Assembly: GCA_038087015.1 (NCBI GenBank)
Contig: JASBNA010000007.1
Coordinates: 1,789,966-1,853,965 of the forward strand
DNA from: Cerrena zonata
Taxonomy: Eukaryota; Basidiomycota; Agaricomycetes; Polyporales; Cerrenaceae
Direction: 5' to 3'
Length of the DNA stretch: 64,000 nt
Below the pieces are notes generated by a model that saw only the letters and a list, made by a program, of their open reading frames with translations, ran no database searches and was not told where the DNA came from. The translations under genes were made by a program, and so were the position numbers. Below are positions 24,621 to 37,250 of the stretch, piece by piece. Each line of letters starts with the position of its first letter. Positions within the stretch are counted from its first letter, which is position 1.

Positions 24621-26079
24621 ATGACCACCGAGCAAATATTCACCATAGATACGTCAGTAATCGACCATGCCCGTGCTGTTCAGTTGTTTAGATGGGTTGG
24701 CGGTAAGCATTCCTCGCGTGTCACTCAAATACCAGATTTGATGCTTTGTTATAGTCTCTGCAATCTCTTTCCTTGTGTGGGATACTATAATCAACATTGG
24801 AGATGAAGTACGTAAATCTAGTTTCCCTCTTAGGAAGAAGAAATCTTATTTATTGACTGTCCTTCCAATTGGAAAGGTAGAACTCATTTGGAGGTGCGTC
24901 TCTTTACCTGGAATCTTGAATGTCTAGCCTCTCAACTAAGATAAACTATACTCTGTAGTCAGCCGAAAACCTGGATATGTTGGGTCTATGCCTATGTTCG
25001 CTACTTCGGGGTAGCTGGAATTGCGTGAGTATCATCATTGAGCATAAATCTTTTCGTTTTCGACCAGACCTTGAACTTCCCTATAGATCTCTGCTTATCC
25101 TTAACTCTAACGAACATAATCGTTTAGGGTTCTCTCACGGAATATGTCTTGGGTGGATCATCTGGGAAGCATTCTTAACTCATTCGCTCCTAATTTTTGT
25201 AGAGATTGTCCTGCTGTTGCGCAGTCAGTCGATTCCATATATCTCCTCTATGCGAAGAAATGACTGACTTTCTCTTATCTTCTCCCCAGTTTACGTATTG
25301 TATGACAAGAACAACGTATTACTATGGATTCTTTTAGCCCTATTGACGATCGAAACCCTTATTCTGCTTGGGATAGCTGCTTATTCTATTCCGAGATCTA
25401 TCTTTAGTCTCGAGCTTGGATGCGTAGTCATTTCAGCCCCTCCCCTCAACTTGGTGGCATGGTATGCATTGTTGCTCATTATTGCTGCTCGTACTGTTCA
25501 TTGACTATTTTGGAATGTTGATTTAGGCTTGCTCCAATGTCGTTCCAAACAATTTTGTTTATGCTGACAACGTATCGACTCTTTAATGTTATGAAAGAGT
25601 CCCGCACACTAGGAATGCAGTCTGCGCTTTTTGCGTTCTTGCGAGATGGTCTTTGGGCTTACATCGTAATACTAGGTACGAACATCAAATTCTATACACA
25701 AAGGCTGCAGTTGACATCGAAGTGTATAGTTGTCACGATCCTCAACGTATTGATGTTCCGATTTCAAGACACTCCTCTTGCTCCTCTATTATTTAAGTGA
25801 GCTCGTTTCTCCATCCCTTAATTGCATCCGTAGACTGAATCATATGCAGATGGGCATTGTGTATCGTCGCCTTCACTGTGAGTATCTTCGTCATCTCGTA
25901 TGCATTGCGCTCTTACATATTAGTAGGGTGCTCACGTCATGCTCAATATGCGTCGTATTTACGCGCGGATACCCGATACTTCTATACCCACCGGTCTGTT
26001 GACAACTGCGGGTGACATCGAATTTTGTATGAGTGACTTGTCCGGGTCTTCAGCTTACCGTTCGGCGGACGAAAGCTGA
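24621..26079 (+). CDS. DUF6533 multi-pass membrane protein
   Basis: Eleven exons (24621-24702, 24755-24807, 24877-24893, 24959-25024, 25087-25223, 25290-25461, 25527-25675, 25730-25796, 25850-25877, 25927-26026, 26054-26079) sum to 298 residues. The N-terminal DUF6533 block is clear: VSAISFLVWDTIINIGDEVELIW, split over three exons, then the WICWVYAYVRYFGVAG span. Further spans lie in WIIWEAFLTHSLLIF, VLLWILLALLTIETLILLGIA and the region ending LAPLLFKWALCIVAF. The tail HVMLNMRRIYAR matches the usual cytosolic end of the family. These proteins are abundant in Agaricomycetes and have no proven function; the number of spans has suggested receptor-like proteins. Exon 3 is only 17 nt. The start at 24621 gives the short polar N terminus normal for the family. 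Confidence 0.82.
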
Positions 26080-26459
26080 ATACTACTGGTTTAGCTCATC
26101 TAATTCTTACGCTCCAAGGACAAAAACTATAACTGTAATGTATAATATGTATATTCACTGCTCACTATTGTGGCTGGCGGGTCTCGCTACGGTCGACGAG
26201 GACGTTCCCATGATGAATGAGGCACAGGCAGGTTCCTCTATCCTACAACCTTTATTGACGGAAGACGCTGGTGGTGTGTATACCACGCAGCATCATGATG
26301 TGCGTAATGACTCTAATGGGCGAACGTGAAATTATTGATACCATCTATAGCTAAGAGTCAGAGCGGTAGTACTGTCTGGACACGGCCCCGGGATAAGCTA
26401 AATGTATATATGAAAGATGTCACTGCACTGCGTCTTATAGAACACTCTATACCATCATC
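26080..26459. other. Intergenic region, no gene supported
   Basis: A stop-free stretch overlaps the end of the DUF6533 gene, but nothing recognisable follows. The GNAT promoter should be here. Confidence 0.45.
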
Positions 26460-27149
26460 ATGCTCACAACAGATAGGTTGATCCTGCGAGCCTACAGGGA
26501 ATCCGAGATGGAGGAGATCTTCGAATTCTCTAACACCTATAAAGTTCAATTGACGACCAATCCATTTTTCGTTGCGCCAACTACACCGAAAAGCAAGGAT
26601 GGTCTCAAAGGAGCTGTAAGCATATATTTATTATGTATCAGCTCTCGAGGTAGTCACTAAAAGAAATCTAGTTCGACATCTCCACCTTCAATGCCATTAT
26701 AGCCCTCAAGGAAGATCCAGATAAACCACTGGGATTTGTGATGGTTTCAATCCGGTCGCGAGAGGTTAAGAATCGAAATGGTCTTCTTGGCATATGCATT
26801 AGAGAAGGCTATTGGGATAAAGGGTATGGTACGGAGGCGATGAGCTTCGTGGTGGATTACAGTTTTCGGGCGTTGGCTATGCACAGACTGAGCTTGGAGG
26901 TCTATGACATAAATGGGAGGGCTATCGCGGTCTACGAAAGAGTGTGAGTGCTTCCCTCAGAGTCCCAAGGGCAGGATGATTGATTGTGTTTCTGATCATT
27001 TCGATAGCGGATTTGTCAAAGAGGCGGTGAAGCGCAAAAACAATTGGATAGAGGGTAAGTGGCGTGACACGATCCTTATGGGTATAACGGAGGATGAGTG
27101 GAAAGGTAGAGTCCAAAAAGGTGAGCATGTCAAATACTTGTCCGGATAA
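26460..27149 (+). CDS. GNAT-family N-acetyltransferase (RimJ/RimL-like)
   Basis: Three exons (26460-26615, 26672-26943, 27008-27149) give 189 residues. The start MLTTDRLILRAYRESE is the usual opening of the Acetyltransf_3 group. The acetyl-CoA loop reads REGYWDKGYGTEA, and HRLSLEVYDINGRAIAVYERVGFVKEA is the conserved C-terminal half. The fold transfers an acetyl group from acetyl-CoA to an amine. The acceptor cannot be deduced; such fungal proteins may act on small molecules or protein N termini. Length is normal for the family and no catalytic block is missing. Confidence 0.88.
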
Positions 27150-27609
27150 CGAACTGAGATGATAGTTGCGACAAAGCTAGCTAGTGATCTAAAATAGTTG
27201 CATTAATACTGTAACCGTAAGGCATAAATGTGAATGTCGAGACCAGTTTTCACTGGCCAGTCAATACTTTGAAATTAACTGAATCAGGATGTAGAACCAA
27301 CATAACCACTAGTGGCAGAAGCATTGAATAAGCTGAGTCATGATATCAGCAAAGGTGAGAGTACTTAGTTATTCGAGGGCATGCGCAAATTCATGATGGC
27401 CTTGTCGACTATCCTTGTTTCGAATTCGAGGGAGCGATTGTCCATGGTAGTATGAGTCCACCTATGAAATCAAGGTTGAGTTTAAAAGATATTCAAACTC
27501 CGCTAGCGCTCAATAATCATGCACCCGCCGGCCCAGCGTTCTCACTCTGGCACTAATATAAATCACTCAAAGTTACTCGATTCAACAGTATACTTGCTTC
27601 CTACTCAAA
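27150..27609. other. Intergenic region, no gene supported
   Basis: AT-rich spacer between the GNAT and F-box genes. An ORF from 27519 overlaps the first F-box exon in another frame and is a shadow. Confidence 0.5.
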
Positions 27610-29497
27610 ATGTTGGAGTCTATACAGGCCAGGTAGGCTTACTCAGGATCAGTACCTCACCCTCACCCAAAATCAACATTGAAACTCACGCAGTATCTCG
27701 CTTCCTACTGAATTCCACACTACCGACCTCAAAGCTCTCGAATCTCTCCGCGATAGAGACATCGAAGAGAATGAGCTGGCTCTCATCATAGAAGATGCCA
27801 TCACCTCACATTCTCAACAAATCTCTAGACACTTCGAAGCAATCGCATTTTACAACGGACATCTGAACATGACCAAACGAAGTATCAACACTATTTTGCC
27901 TCAGGAAATCTTGTCGAGAATATTCTACTTTGGGGTCACTAATTATGTCGATGATCTCGATTATCCTTCCCGGCAACTTAAACGATTGTTTCGCGTATGC
28001 AGATATTGGAGGAACGTACTTCTCACCTCTCCGATCGTGTTCTCTTGCATTAACATCCTTCCTGGCCGCAGAAAGTGGCTTGCGGAATGTTTACACTATT
28101 CCCGCCAGGCTGCACTGGATGTTCACTATCACTGTACGAGGCTTGACCTTGACCCAGACATGTGGGCGTTGGTCGTTCCTCATTTAAGCCATACTCGTTC
28201 CTTGAGTATAGCCGCCGACATCCGCGATTTACCAGTGTTCCCCTGGCCCAGATCTACGGTGTTGACAAGCTTATCATTTAAACACTCATATTCGCGCCCT
28301 GGTCACACAGAGCTATCGCCCTTTCCGATCATCGATGGCATTCTTAGTGCTCTTCCTAACTTACTAGAACTATACAGTGACACATCGGTGTTAGGTCCAC
28401 ACTGGACTGAGCGTCCACTCCCTACCACTCTCAAATCCATGAGCATTGAACACCATCCTTCCGAACCCAAATCCGACTCTAAATCCGAATCTCTGTCGAA
28501 TTTGCTCTTTGCGACTCGAAAATTGACTTCTCTAAACCGGTTAACTTTGAAAGGCCTGGGCGCGAACCATTATCTACCACCTCCTTCACCTCTTAGACAT
28601 ATTCGGCCCCTCCGACTATGCCTTGCTGGGCACATGTATGCATGTGCGCACATTCTCGCCTCCGTCGTCGTAGTTGAAACGCTCAACTTAAGCGTCCACG
28701 GCATTAACAGGAAAGGAAGAGAAGGGGCTAACCTCGATGCTCTGATGGGTTCACTTTCCAAGATTATTGGGTATCACCATAATCCGCACACGGTATTCTT
28801 ACAAATATCGGCGAACCACCGCAGCTGGGCCGCTTCCATAGGGTTTCACGCGGTGCCCTCAGCCGCCGGTGCTGTACTTTCGCGCCGCGAGCTACACCAA
28901 TACGTTCACAGGTTGAAACCTATCGAGTTTGACCATTTCAAATACAACATCTCCTTTGATTTGCCGCAGGAATATTATCGACATCAGGGGACGTCTGAGC
29001 ATACCGATCGCGTGATGCTTGTGCAAAACTTCTTCGGAAAGTTGATGTCTCTCTTTCCCCAGATTAACACCCTCATAGGCGTTTTCACTATACCAACTGA
29101 CGAGTGTTTGATCATGCATGCATGGGATACTATCGTGTCCCACTCAGCTAACGTTCAAACCCTACAGCTGGTGTTCAACAACGAATCACGTTTCGTTACA
29201 CATTGTCCTGATTCTATCTCAATTCTCAATCTTCCGGCTACCTTACTATGCGAATCATCGGAGGGTGGCAGGGATGAGAAGACGGGGTATCCTTATCTTC
29301 GCAGTTTGGATCTTTGGTTAGAAACAGATTCAGCTGAGGATCCCATAGCACAGGTCGTTGGAAATATTGTTGAGGTGTTGGAGGAGAGAAAGAGAAGAGG
29401 ATATAGTCTGAAGAAGCTGAGCTGGCATTTTCCTGTAAGGATGGAAGGCCAATTTCGTGAACGCCTGCACGACTTGGTTGAGGATGCTAGCTCCTAG
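27610..29497 (+). CDS. F-box protein with N-terminal coiled coil
   Basis: A 23 nt first exon (27610-27632) and one long exon (27694-29497) give 608 residues. An N-terminal helical segment (LKALESLRDRDIEENELALIIEDAI) precedes the F-box (about residues 85-130: INTILPQEILSRIFYFG, then LFRVCRYWRNVLLTSPIVFSCI). The rest is a weak leucine-rich-repeat-like region. This architecture is heavily expanded in Agaricomycetes. The F-box should bind Skp1 and place the protein in an SCF ubiquitin ligase, with the C-terminal part choosing the substrate, which is unknown. Reading only the long exon from its first ATG (27869) would lose the coiled coil. I prefer 27610 because the splice joins the coiled coil in frame. 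Confidence 0.85.
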
Positions 29498-29781
29498 ACC
29501 GGGGAGCATGATCGTGTTGCCAGGGTGTAGGCAAGTGGTGAACAGACTACTATGCAGTGCTAAAAACTCACACTCACATATGATTAGCTGCTAGAAAGAC
29601 AAGGAAGTTCATGTCCGAAGAGATACTCTGAAGGGTTCAGGGTGGACAGGTTACGTGTATTAGTATGTGTGTGTGTTTAGACTCGGAAGCTCAATGCAAA
29701 TGTCATTAGCTGTATGTTGCGAAATTCAATTCACTCTGTATAGGACGATGATAAGACGAGTATACATCAATCAGAGTATGA
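29498..29781. other. Convergent spacer
   Basis: Short spacer between the converging F-box and LYR genes. It includes a small TG repeat near 29665. No gene. Confidence 0.45.
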
Positions 29782-31196
29782 CTATGACGCTAAGTTATTT
29801 TTAACATCCGCATCATACAACTCAGCTTTTCGCCGTCTTCGTAAGTTAGCCGCTTCTACCCTTCTCTCAATCCCTATAATCCAATCTAAATTCTCTTGTT
29901 TTCCACCCTCCAGTCTCCACTTCTCAGGGTCTTTCAGTTTCCACCCCAACTTTATCTTTGCTTGAGCGACATAGCCAACCTCGCTCGTGCTTCGAGACAC
30001 CCGATCTAGATGCTTCTCTTCCTCTGTCATGACGTTGAGCACATGTGCAGGTGGACCTTTGCGTGCACGTCGCAGAGTCTTCTTCAATACTTCTCCACGG
30101 CGCTCTCGCAGGTATTCGCGCATCTTGTTAGCGTTCCTTTCCCGTCGTGCCGCTTTAATTTGTTCTAGTATCTCTGATGGGTAAGGTAGACGGCTTCGTT
30201 TATCATCTGCTTCAAAGGTTCGGTTGATGGTCTTTATACGTGCTTGTAAGTGTTCAGCTGTGAAATGAGATAACAACATGTCAGTGAATCTTTGGCTATG
30301 TCGATAGAAGCGTCTCACTCCACTCGGGATGGGAATATACCCGATCGAAACCGTCTTCTCCTCTGTTCGTCAGCTGTTGATGTAGAGTGTCCTCGAAGAT
30401 GCGCTCTTTCTCAAGGTCCTCCTTCCAGCTCCATAACTGTTCCCTCATTGACCATCGACGGAAGCGGGCTTTGCGGCGCCAAACAATCATCCCTGTGATA
30501 TGAAGTGGTTGTGGTTTCAAACGAGGAAGAGGAGGATTATACAGGGTAGGTCGGAAATACGCTCCTGTCATAATGGGGCGGTTGGATAGACGTTCCCGCC
30601 ATGACTGTATAAATTGGCTTCAGACCCTTGATCGCAGTAGTACGTCAGTAAAGTAAAACGCACCATCTCTTTTCGGTATGCAGCAATGAAATTGGCTTTC
30701 TCGCGTTTTGCGACTATTAGACGACCGTATCGATGTAATACAGATTGCCAATATTCATCGCCTGCCTGCGCTTTCTCGAACTTCTTTAACCACTGCGCGA
30801 AGATGAGAATAGTTCAATTTGGTAAAATGGATATAGCGTACACGGTGACCTTTGATAAGTTCTCTCTTGGTAGCGGTGGGACTAGTCAGTTCTTTTTCCT
30901 GATCGAAGATTCTTCTAATCCTCCATCTAACCTTACCGTGACCAGAAGGTTTTAGAGTCAATCTGTCACTCAGTATCAAGTTATAAAACACTCACGTCAT
31001 CATCCGGTGAGCTCCTTAAGAGACCTCTGTATAAAGTCCATAACGTTGGGATACGATGTGCAGCCAAATACCAGAATGGTACTCGTGGTCGAACACGTTT
31101 CAGAGGAGCAATCGTCTGGGCTATTCGTGATCGGTGTGCAAGCTGGGCTGCGGTTACGGTGAAGACTTCCTGTGGAAGCAGCACAGCACCCATCAC
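29782..31196 (-). CDS. LYR-motif (Complex1_LYR) protein, probably mitochondrial
   Basis: Five exons (31196-30996, 30931-30842, 30792-30664, 30604-30319, 30257-29782) join in frame to 393 residues. The LYR motif is seen as TLWTLYRGLLR at about residues 52-62, with basic residues and the RRIFDQ block after it. GHRWLKKFEKAQAGDE and TGAYFRPTLYNPPLPRLKPQP are blocks I recognise from long fungal LYR proteins. LYR proteins are small mitochondrial assembly factors that bind acyl-carrier protein and help build respiratory complexes or pass on Fe-S clusters. This one is longer than classical members, with a basic coiled C-terminal half. Which complex it serves is unknown. The start is uncertain: the first 40 residues resemble a targeting sequence, but a shorter start or another upstream exon is possible. 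Confidence 0.72.
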
Positions 31197-32796
31197 AAGT
31201 GTATTTTGAAAGGTTTAGAAGTGGTATTTCCAAGTCAAGCCCTGATACATTGACGAATCCAGTCAAAGTACAGCTCAATACTATAGTAGCCACTGCCAGG
31301 CAGTCAATTTCATATTTAGGCGCCGATTTGACTCCGACAATGACACCGTCCTCAAGCGGCAACCGTGACGTCAACACTGCCTTTTGGTTTCTATAATCAA
31401 TGATCATGCATGATAGACTCCTGTCGAGTAGGATGTTCTACTTTTAAAATATTCGTCACCAGACTCCCTGGCATTGTTGGCACTTACGCATGAATACCTC
31501 CGTTCATTACCAATGAATCGGAGCTCAGATCGGTACTAGCACAAGACAAAGCTATCTCTCAGGCTGTCATTGGCAAAAGAATGAAGGGAAGTTATTTGTG
31601 ACATACGAATTCTCAAAGCTAATATGGATCGAAGTTGTTTTAAGTTACCGTTACCCCATATAGTATTACCCTCGATTTTTTAAATCAATAATTGACTGTT
31701 CGCCAGATGTCAAAAGGTGTTTTCAAGTGAGTCTACACCTTTGATAGGTGTCGTATCGAATGTTTCCAACCACTTACTCTGTTGCACTGTTGTCTAAAGG
31801 CTCGTCTGTGGCTTTTTGGGGTAACTAACTACTATCGATTCAGTCGGAGATCACGGTTCTTTGCTCGCTGTGGAGCTTATCCTGATTATACCGATGAACG
31901 AACTGCCATATTATCACCCTGGAGGCTATGGCTTAGACTCTCTTATGCATTCTGATTGCTTACTGGGAAACTTTGATAACGATCAAGGATGCATCTCTCC
32001 TACTGGAGTGCGCCAGTGGATCCTGTCAGTTTCGACGATTTGACTCCTGCGCTCGGGTGCAGTTTGGTATCTAAAGCTACCACAACACTGCCTTGTTGTA
32101 AAGTGAAGGTGTGGTGCTAGGTGACGAAGCCTATACGTCTCACTGCCTGCTCCTTGTTCTTCTATAGTCTCATATCATCAGCATCATGATTGAAACCCTT
32201 TCGAACCAACTGCATGCTCGCTAGAACTCCGTTCAGAGGTAAAACCGGATGTGGATTTATAAATCGGACGCAGTCGACCCTTTATTCAAGATCAAAATGG
32301 TGGTACACATGCAAACTCGAGGAACGCTCAGATTTGGTTGCTGGAATCACTGTCAGATCCTGTCTCAGGGTTTGTGCTACAGGTAAGACTGGATACCATT
32401 GTCATATTGCTACTACAACCATCGCCTCGGGAACACTACGACAACCTTTCGTAGCTCTTTCAGCGGCCCATGAGACCAACTGAAACTCCGACAAGTTCGA
32501 TGTTCAGCTTTGCATTCTTCCCGTTTACTCACGCCACGATGTGATTGCCAAAAATAGATAAGTAGAATGATAATCACCGTGGCCGAGTCAGGGTCTCCCT
32601 TCAACACATGGTACACCTTGTCTAAACTCTAATGCAGCAGGTGTATCAAAAAAGGGCCGGAGCGAACCACTGTTTGGAAGACGATCATATTTGATCTTCC
32701 GAGGTCTGAAGTATTTATCTCCCGGCGAGATCATAACAGACATCCAGATCCAAGATCCTCGTCCCCTGTATATCCCTTTAGCACCCCCTCACCTAC
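31197..32796. other. Intergenic region, no gene supported
   Basis: Spacer of 1.6 kb before the DUF6534 array. ORFs here are short and unmatched, with no convincing splice chain. No DUF6534 remnant could be recognised. Confidence 0.5.
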
Positions 32797-34692
32797 ATGG
32801 CTTCTAAAGTGCAGGCTGGCGTCGAAAGCCTAGCAGGCGGTCTCATCGAATGTTTCGCAATAAGCTGTATGTCAGTGAAAATTCGCCCCTAATCCCTATA
32901 CTTGCCTACGTCTAACACAGTCTTGACTTAGTTTTTACGGCATCACGATTGCACAAGCCAATGTTTATTTCCGTACCTGTGGACGGGACCCTCAATGGAT
33001 GAAGTGGATGGCAACCACCGTCATGTAGGCTAAGGGACTACTCCTATGGGGGGTTCGCAAACTAATGAACAACTCTTTTTAGATTCCTAGAGACCGTACA
33101 CACTGCTGTTCTGTTACGGAAACTGTATTTCTACTCGGTACTAGCGATCAAGAATCCACTGAATTTAACCCATGTTGATTGGTACCTACATCTCTATACT
33201 GAGCTAAGGGATGGAGCTGATCGCAGTTTTATCTTTCTAGGACTATTCCCGTACGTTGGAGGACCTGACCTGAATGACAAATGTATTATAGACTGACGTT
33301 CTTGCAATAGGCCGTCTTAATATTACAGGTTTATAAAATGATTATCTGGTCTACAACGGAGCTAATATATTATTTACAGAATGTGATTGAAATAATTGTA
33401 AACAGGTGCGTCGCATTGCATTTTTTACCAAAGGCACTCGAATCTCAGCTTGAATCCGTATAGCTTCTATATCCATCGCATGTGGCTATGTTCGTTAATC
33501 TCATCTGCAACCCGCTTCCAATCCCTTGAACTGACTTTTGGGCGTTAGATAGCAAAAGTATTATGCTTACAATCGGGATGGTGAGACAACACGACAATCT
33601 GATTGCACGAAAATCTCAACACTCCAATAGTTCTTTATTCTCCTCAGTCGAGATGCCACTTTTCTATGTAGGTCCACTTTCTCCGGCATACTTCGTGTTA
33701 TTCATCTCTCTAACCAATCACACAGTCACCGCGATCAAATCGTGAGCTGCTCCCGAGTCTACGCTCATAAGTACCAAACTTTGCTAACGCCGTGCGATTT
33801 GATCAGGGCAACATTTACAACTTTCGGGGATTTCGATAAGCCCGGTATCAAGGTTCGATATTCCTTTTAACGTTCTTCAAAACCAAAAGGAGAATAATAG
33901 TTCCACATGACAGGGTCCTCTCATTGTAACACACTCTTTGGCCATCGGACTCGATGCACTTCTGGCAGCATCGATGGTCTATCACTTGTATCGCGACAGA
34001 ACCAGATTCAGGAGGTCAGTAAACTATTCTATGGACGGAAGTAACTATCAACTCAGAATAAGTATAGTACCCGCGGAGTGATCTCTTGGATGATGACGTA
34101 CTACGTGAATACCGGTGTTGTCCTTGCGTAAGTTAGCTTAAGAGATGGTATTGAATTATGGTCCTCACAGTATCAAACTTAGGGCATTAACACTTGCTAT
34201 TCTGGTGGCGGTATGTATTGTCAAGCTTGTACCATTGGCTTATGGTCTTTATCACTATTTACAGTACCTCGCTGCACCCAAAAGCCTCCTGTATGCCGGC
34301 TTCATCGATATCTACGGTAAAGGTAAGCATGTTGATATCTTGATCCCAGATGGACTCAGCTCAATATAAATCTTTCCCAGCCATGGCTAACTCGCTATTT
34401 GGAGCGTGAGTACCGACTTTCTTCGTGGAATGATTCGTCATTGAACCTCCACATAGACTCAATTCGCGACAAGTGATACGAAACAAGATATCACCGGTTA
34501 CAATTATCAGCACCAATGCTTACGCCGAGAGTAATAATGGTTCAACTGGTTATGGGATAAACATGAATGCAGTAAGTTTACTTTCGTACCATTCAGCACA
34601 AGATCCAATTTCTCATACGGGTTTCAAAAATTTAGGTTCAAGTAGAAGTAGAAGTCAGCACGGAAACGACAAAAGTGATGGATCCTCTATAG
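32797..34692 (+). CDS. DUF6534 membrane protein, array copy 1
   Basis: Eighteen exons sum to 306 residues, and seventeen introns fill half of the 1.9 kb. The protein has about seven hydrophobic spans. Family blocks include GGLIECFAIS, FYGITIAQANVYF, FLETVHTAVLLRKLYFYS, SFYIHRMW, GVISWMMTYYVNTGVVLA and the C-terminal AMANSLFGALNSRQ. DUF6534 proteins are a large Agaricomycete family of unknown function, thought from topology to be receptor- or transporter-like. Exons 4-10 are tiny: 10, 18, 26, 26, 32, 37 and 16 nt (33241-33250, 33311-33328, 33380-33405, 33464-33489, 33549-33580, 33631-33667, 33726-33741). The next three genes keep the same series. The start at 32797 puts the first span where family members have it. 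Confidence 0.85.
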
Positions 34693-35424
34693 TGTTGGTA
34701 ATTGAAGTCATTATCCCAATCTCCTTTTATATTATGCCTGTTTACCGCAGTCTGTGATGTAGCAATGATGGAATGAACAGATGTTTTGATGTTCGAATAC
34801 TAGACTTGCCTAATATGGAATGCCAATGTTTTGGAGTTCGAGCGCTTTGCCGTAGTATGTAATTCAATTTCACTAGTAACACCATGACTCTGGCTGCCTA
34901 GTACTATCACTTGCCAATGATTTCTACATGCCGAAACACAAAACCAGTGTTCGCCAAGTTTCCCATCTTACGTGGTGGATACCGACCAGCTTTCCTTCAT
35001 GTTGCTACGTATTGATGCATGATGCAGCATGTCAGCGTTTCAACCTGTCCATATGATCAAATGCATATCGCCCAGGTCAACCCCATCTGGTTCGTGCATC
35101 CTAGTCGCAACAGTATCACTCAAGTTTCGAAGTTTCAATGTTACTCTCAATGGTCACGAAACTTACTCAATCCTCCGTGTTAGCCAACATATACCTATGG
35201 CCACCTTTCACGAATCCTAGTACAATGTTCTTCGACTAGTCAAAGGTAAATCTATTTATGTCTGTGAAATGATCATTTCGAAGTCAACGTCAACGTAATG
35301 TCCCCTCCATGGCGCCAGAATCATTGACAGATGAGAAACTCAATTATGGCGGGTACTATACTTAAAGAGTCTGATACATCAGACTCAAGCTACCCACATT
35401 ACCCTTACGGTAGTGGTCTCCTTC
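34693..35424. other. Spacer in DUF6534 array
   Basis: AT-rich spacer between array copies 1 and 2. No gene remnant is seen. Confidence 0.5.
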
Positions 35425-37250
35425 ATGTCTTCCATCGACTCACTTGCAGGTGGCTTTATCGAGAGCTACTCAATCGGTTGTATGTCAGTACATCCTTCCC
35501 CATCTCCCAAGATACGAAGTTGATCTATTCCCCTTAGTTTCTATGGGATCGCCATTTCACAGGGATATGTCTACTTCCGCACCTGCGAACGGGATCCCCT
35601 TTGGATGAAGTGGATGGCGGGAACAGTTCTGTACGCCCTCACGGTCATGTTAATAGTCCAAACAGTACCAACATCTCATTCATCAGGGTTTTGGAAACTT
35701 TCCATACGGCCTTTTACTTACGGCAAATGTACTTTTACACTGCTCGAGCTGTAGCCAATCCATTGAATTTGGGAACTGTCGATTGGTATGTGTTATGTAC
35801 TTATATGATCATGTCCGCCCTAACCGCTCCCGTGACTAGGAGTGTATCTATTTGTTTAGTCCTGGAGGTTCGTTTTATACCTTTCGAAGAGAATGTGTGA
35901 TGTTAATGTTTGAACAGATTGTAATCGAGATGATAGTGGACGTGTAGGTGATGTCTCTATATTATCTCTACAACATTTCTAAAGATCCGTTCATAGCTTC
36001 TACATCCATCGAATGTGGTCATGTGTGTTTCCTCTCAGCTCACTCCCAGAAAATGCCTCATCTTGACTTACAGTTACCAAAAACGTCGTGCTTGCTGCTT
36101 TCATGGTTTGTCGTGCGTCTTGAGAGCAATATGCATATATTCATCCGCTTGTGTTGTAGGTCCTGATTCTACTTGCCCGACATGCTACGTTCTTATGTGG
36201 GTACCCTCAATTCTTAACAATGTGATCAGTGACTCATTGTCCTATACAGATATCGCAGCTCAAACGTACGTCATGGGATTATATTGTAAATTGCATACAC
36301 TCTACAATCTGGGAACAGTGCAATATCTGAGTCTTGGGTGGATTTTGAACGACCTGTCATGAAGGTTTGTAATATTTATTATTTTCATCTGGACTCAGAT
36401 GTTAATTATGTACATGATGATCCGAACAGGCTAATGTTCTTTCTACTTTGTGTCTGGTTATCGTACTAGATATTACGGTGGCTTCAACGATGGTTTATTA
36501 TCTCAACCGTGGTAGGTCGGCAATGCGGAGGTGAGCATGAAATACCATAGTCTTTTCAGTTCTCATCGTTAGGACTTGTCGAGAATAGGACTCGAGGTGT
36601 TGTAACTTGGCTTGTGATGTATTATGTAAACACTGGTGTTATCATGGCGTAAGTACTCATGATAAAGTCCCGCGAGTATCGGAGGTACTGATAGTCATAC
36701 ATCTAGAGCCCTTGCGGTTGCAATTCTGATAGCCGTTAGTATCGGCTTCATTCCACAAATTCACTGATAAACATTCTCATGACATCCACCAGTATCTTGC
36801 TGTGCCCGGTAGTCTGTTGTACGCAGGGTTTATTAACATTTATGCTAAAGGTACGCGTTATAACCTGTTTAGCGTCCAACTAAAACCCACCACATACTGA
36901 TTACCCTTATTCAGTGATGGCGAATTCAATATTCGGAGCGTACGTAGTTGCGTGGTCAGAAATACGCCACAAGTCTTAATCTATTGCGCAGGCTCAACTC
37001 GCGACAAGTATTGAGGGCAAAAATGGCAGCTCCGGTCATCATTGACACGAATGCATATGCGCACGAGCCGACGTCTTACGGGATGGACAGTGTAAGCCCT
37101 AGCTTTTAAGATTCGAGTCTATCTAAAAAGGTTGCCTTAGATTCGTGTCGAAGTCAGTCGGGAGACAAGAAAGACGATCGAATTGTTGGTAAGCAATATT
37201 TCCTGGCGGTTATATGGGAAGCAACTCATCGTACTCAGGATAAATCATAA
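35425..37250 (+). CDS. DUF6534 membrane protein, array copy 2
   Basis: This copy starts MSSIDSLAGGFIESYSIGC and continues FYGIAISQGYVYF after an AT|gtcagt donor like that of copy 1. Blocks VLETFHTAFYLRQMYFYT, FYIHRMWS, KNVVLAAFM, GVVTWLVMYYVNTGVIMA and VMANSIFGALNSRQ follow. I find no stop or frameshift once acceptors are chosen by matching copy 1. The final exon most simply ends at 37250 (TIELL, then DKS). The 10 nt and 18 nt exons of copies 1, 3 and 4 are fused here into a single 28 nt exon (35840-35867), a clean intron loss. Function is unknown, as for the family. The terminal splice is the least certain part. Confidence 0.8.
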
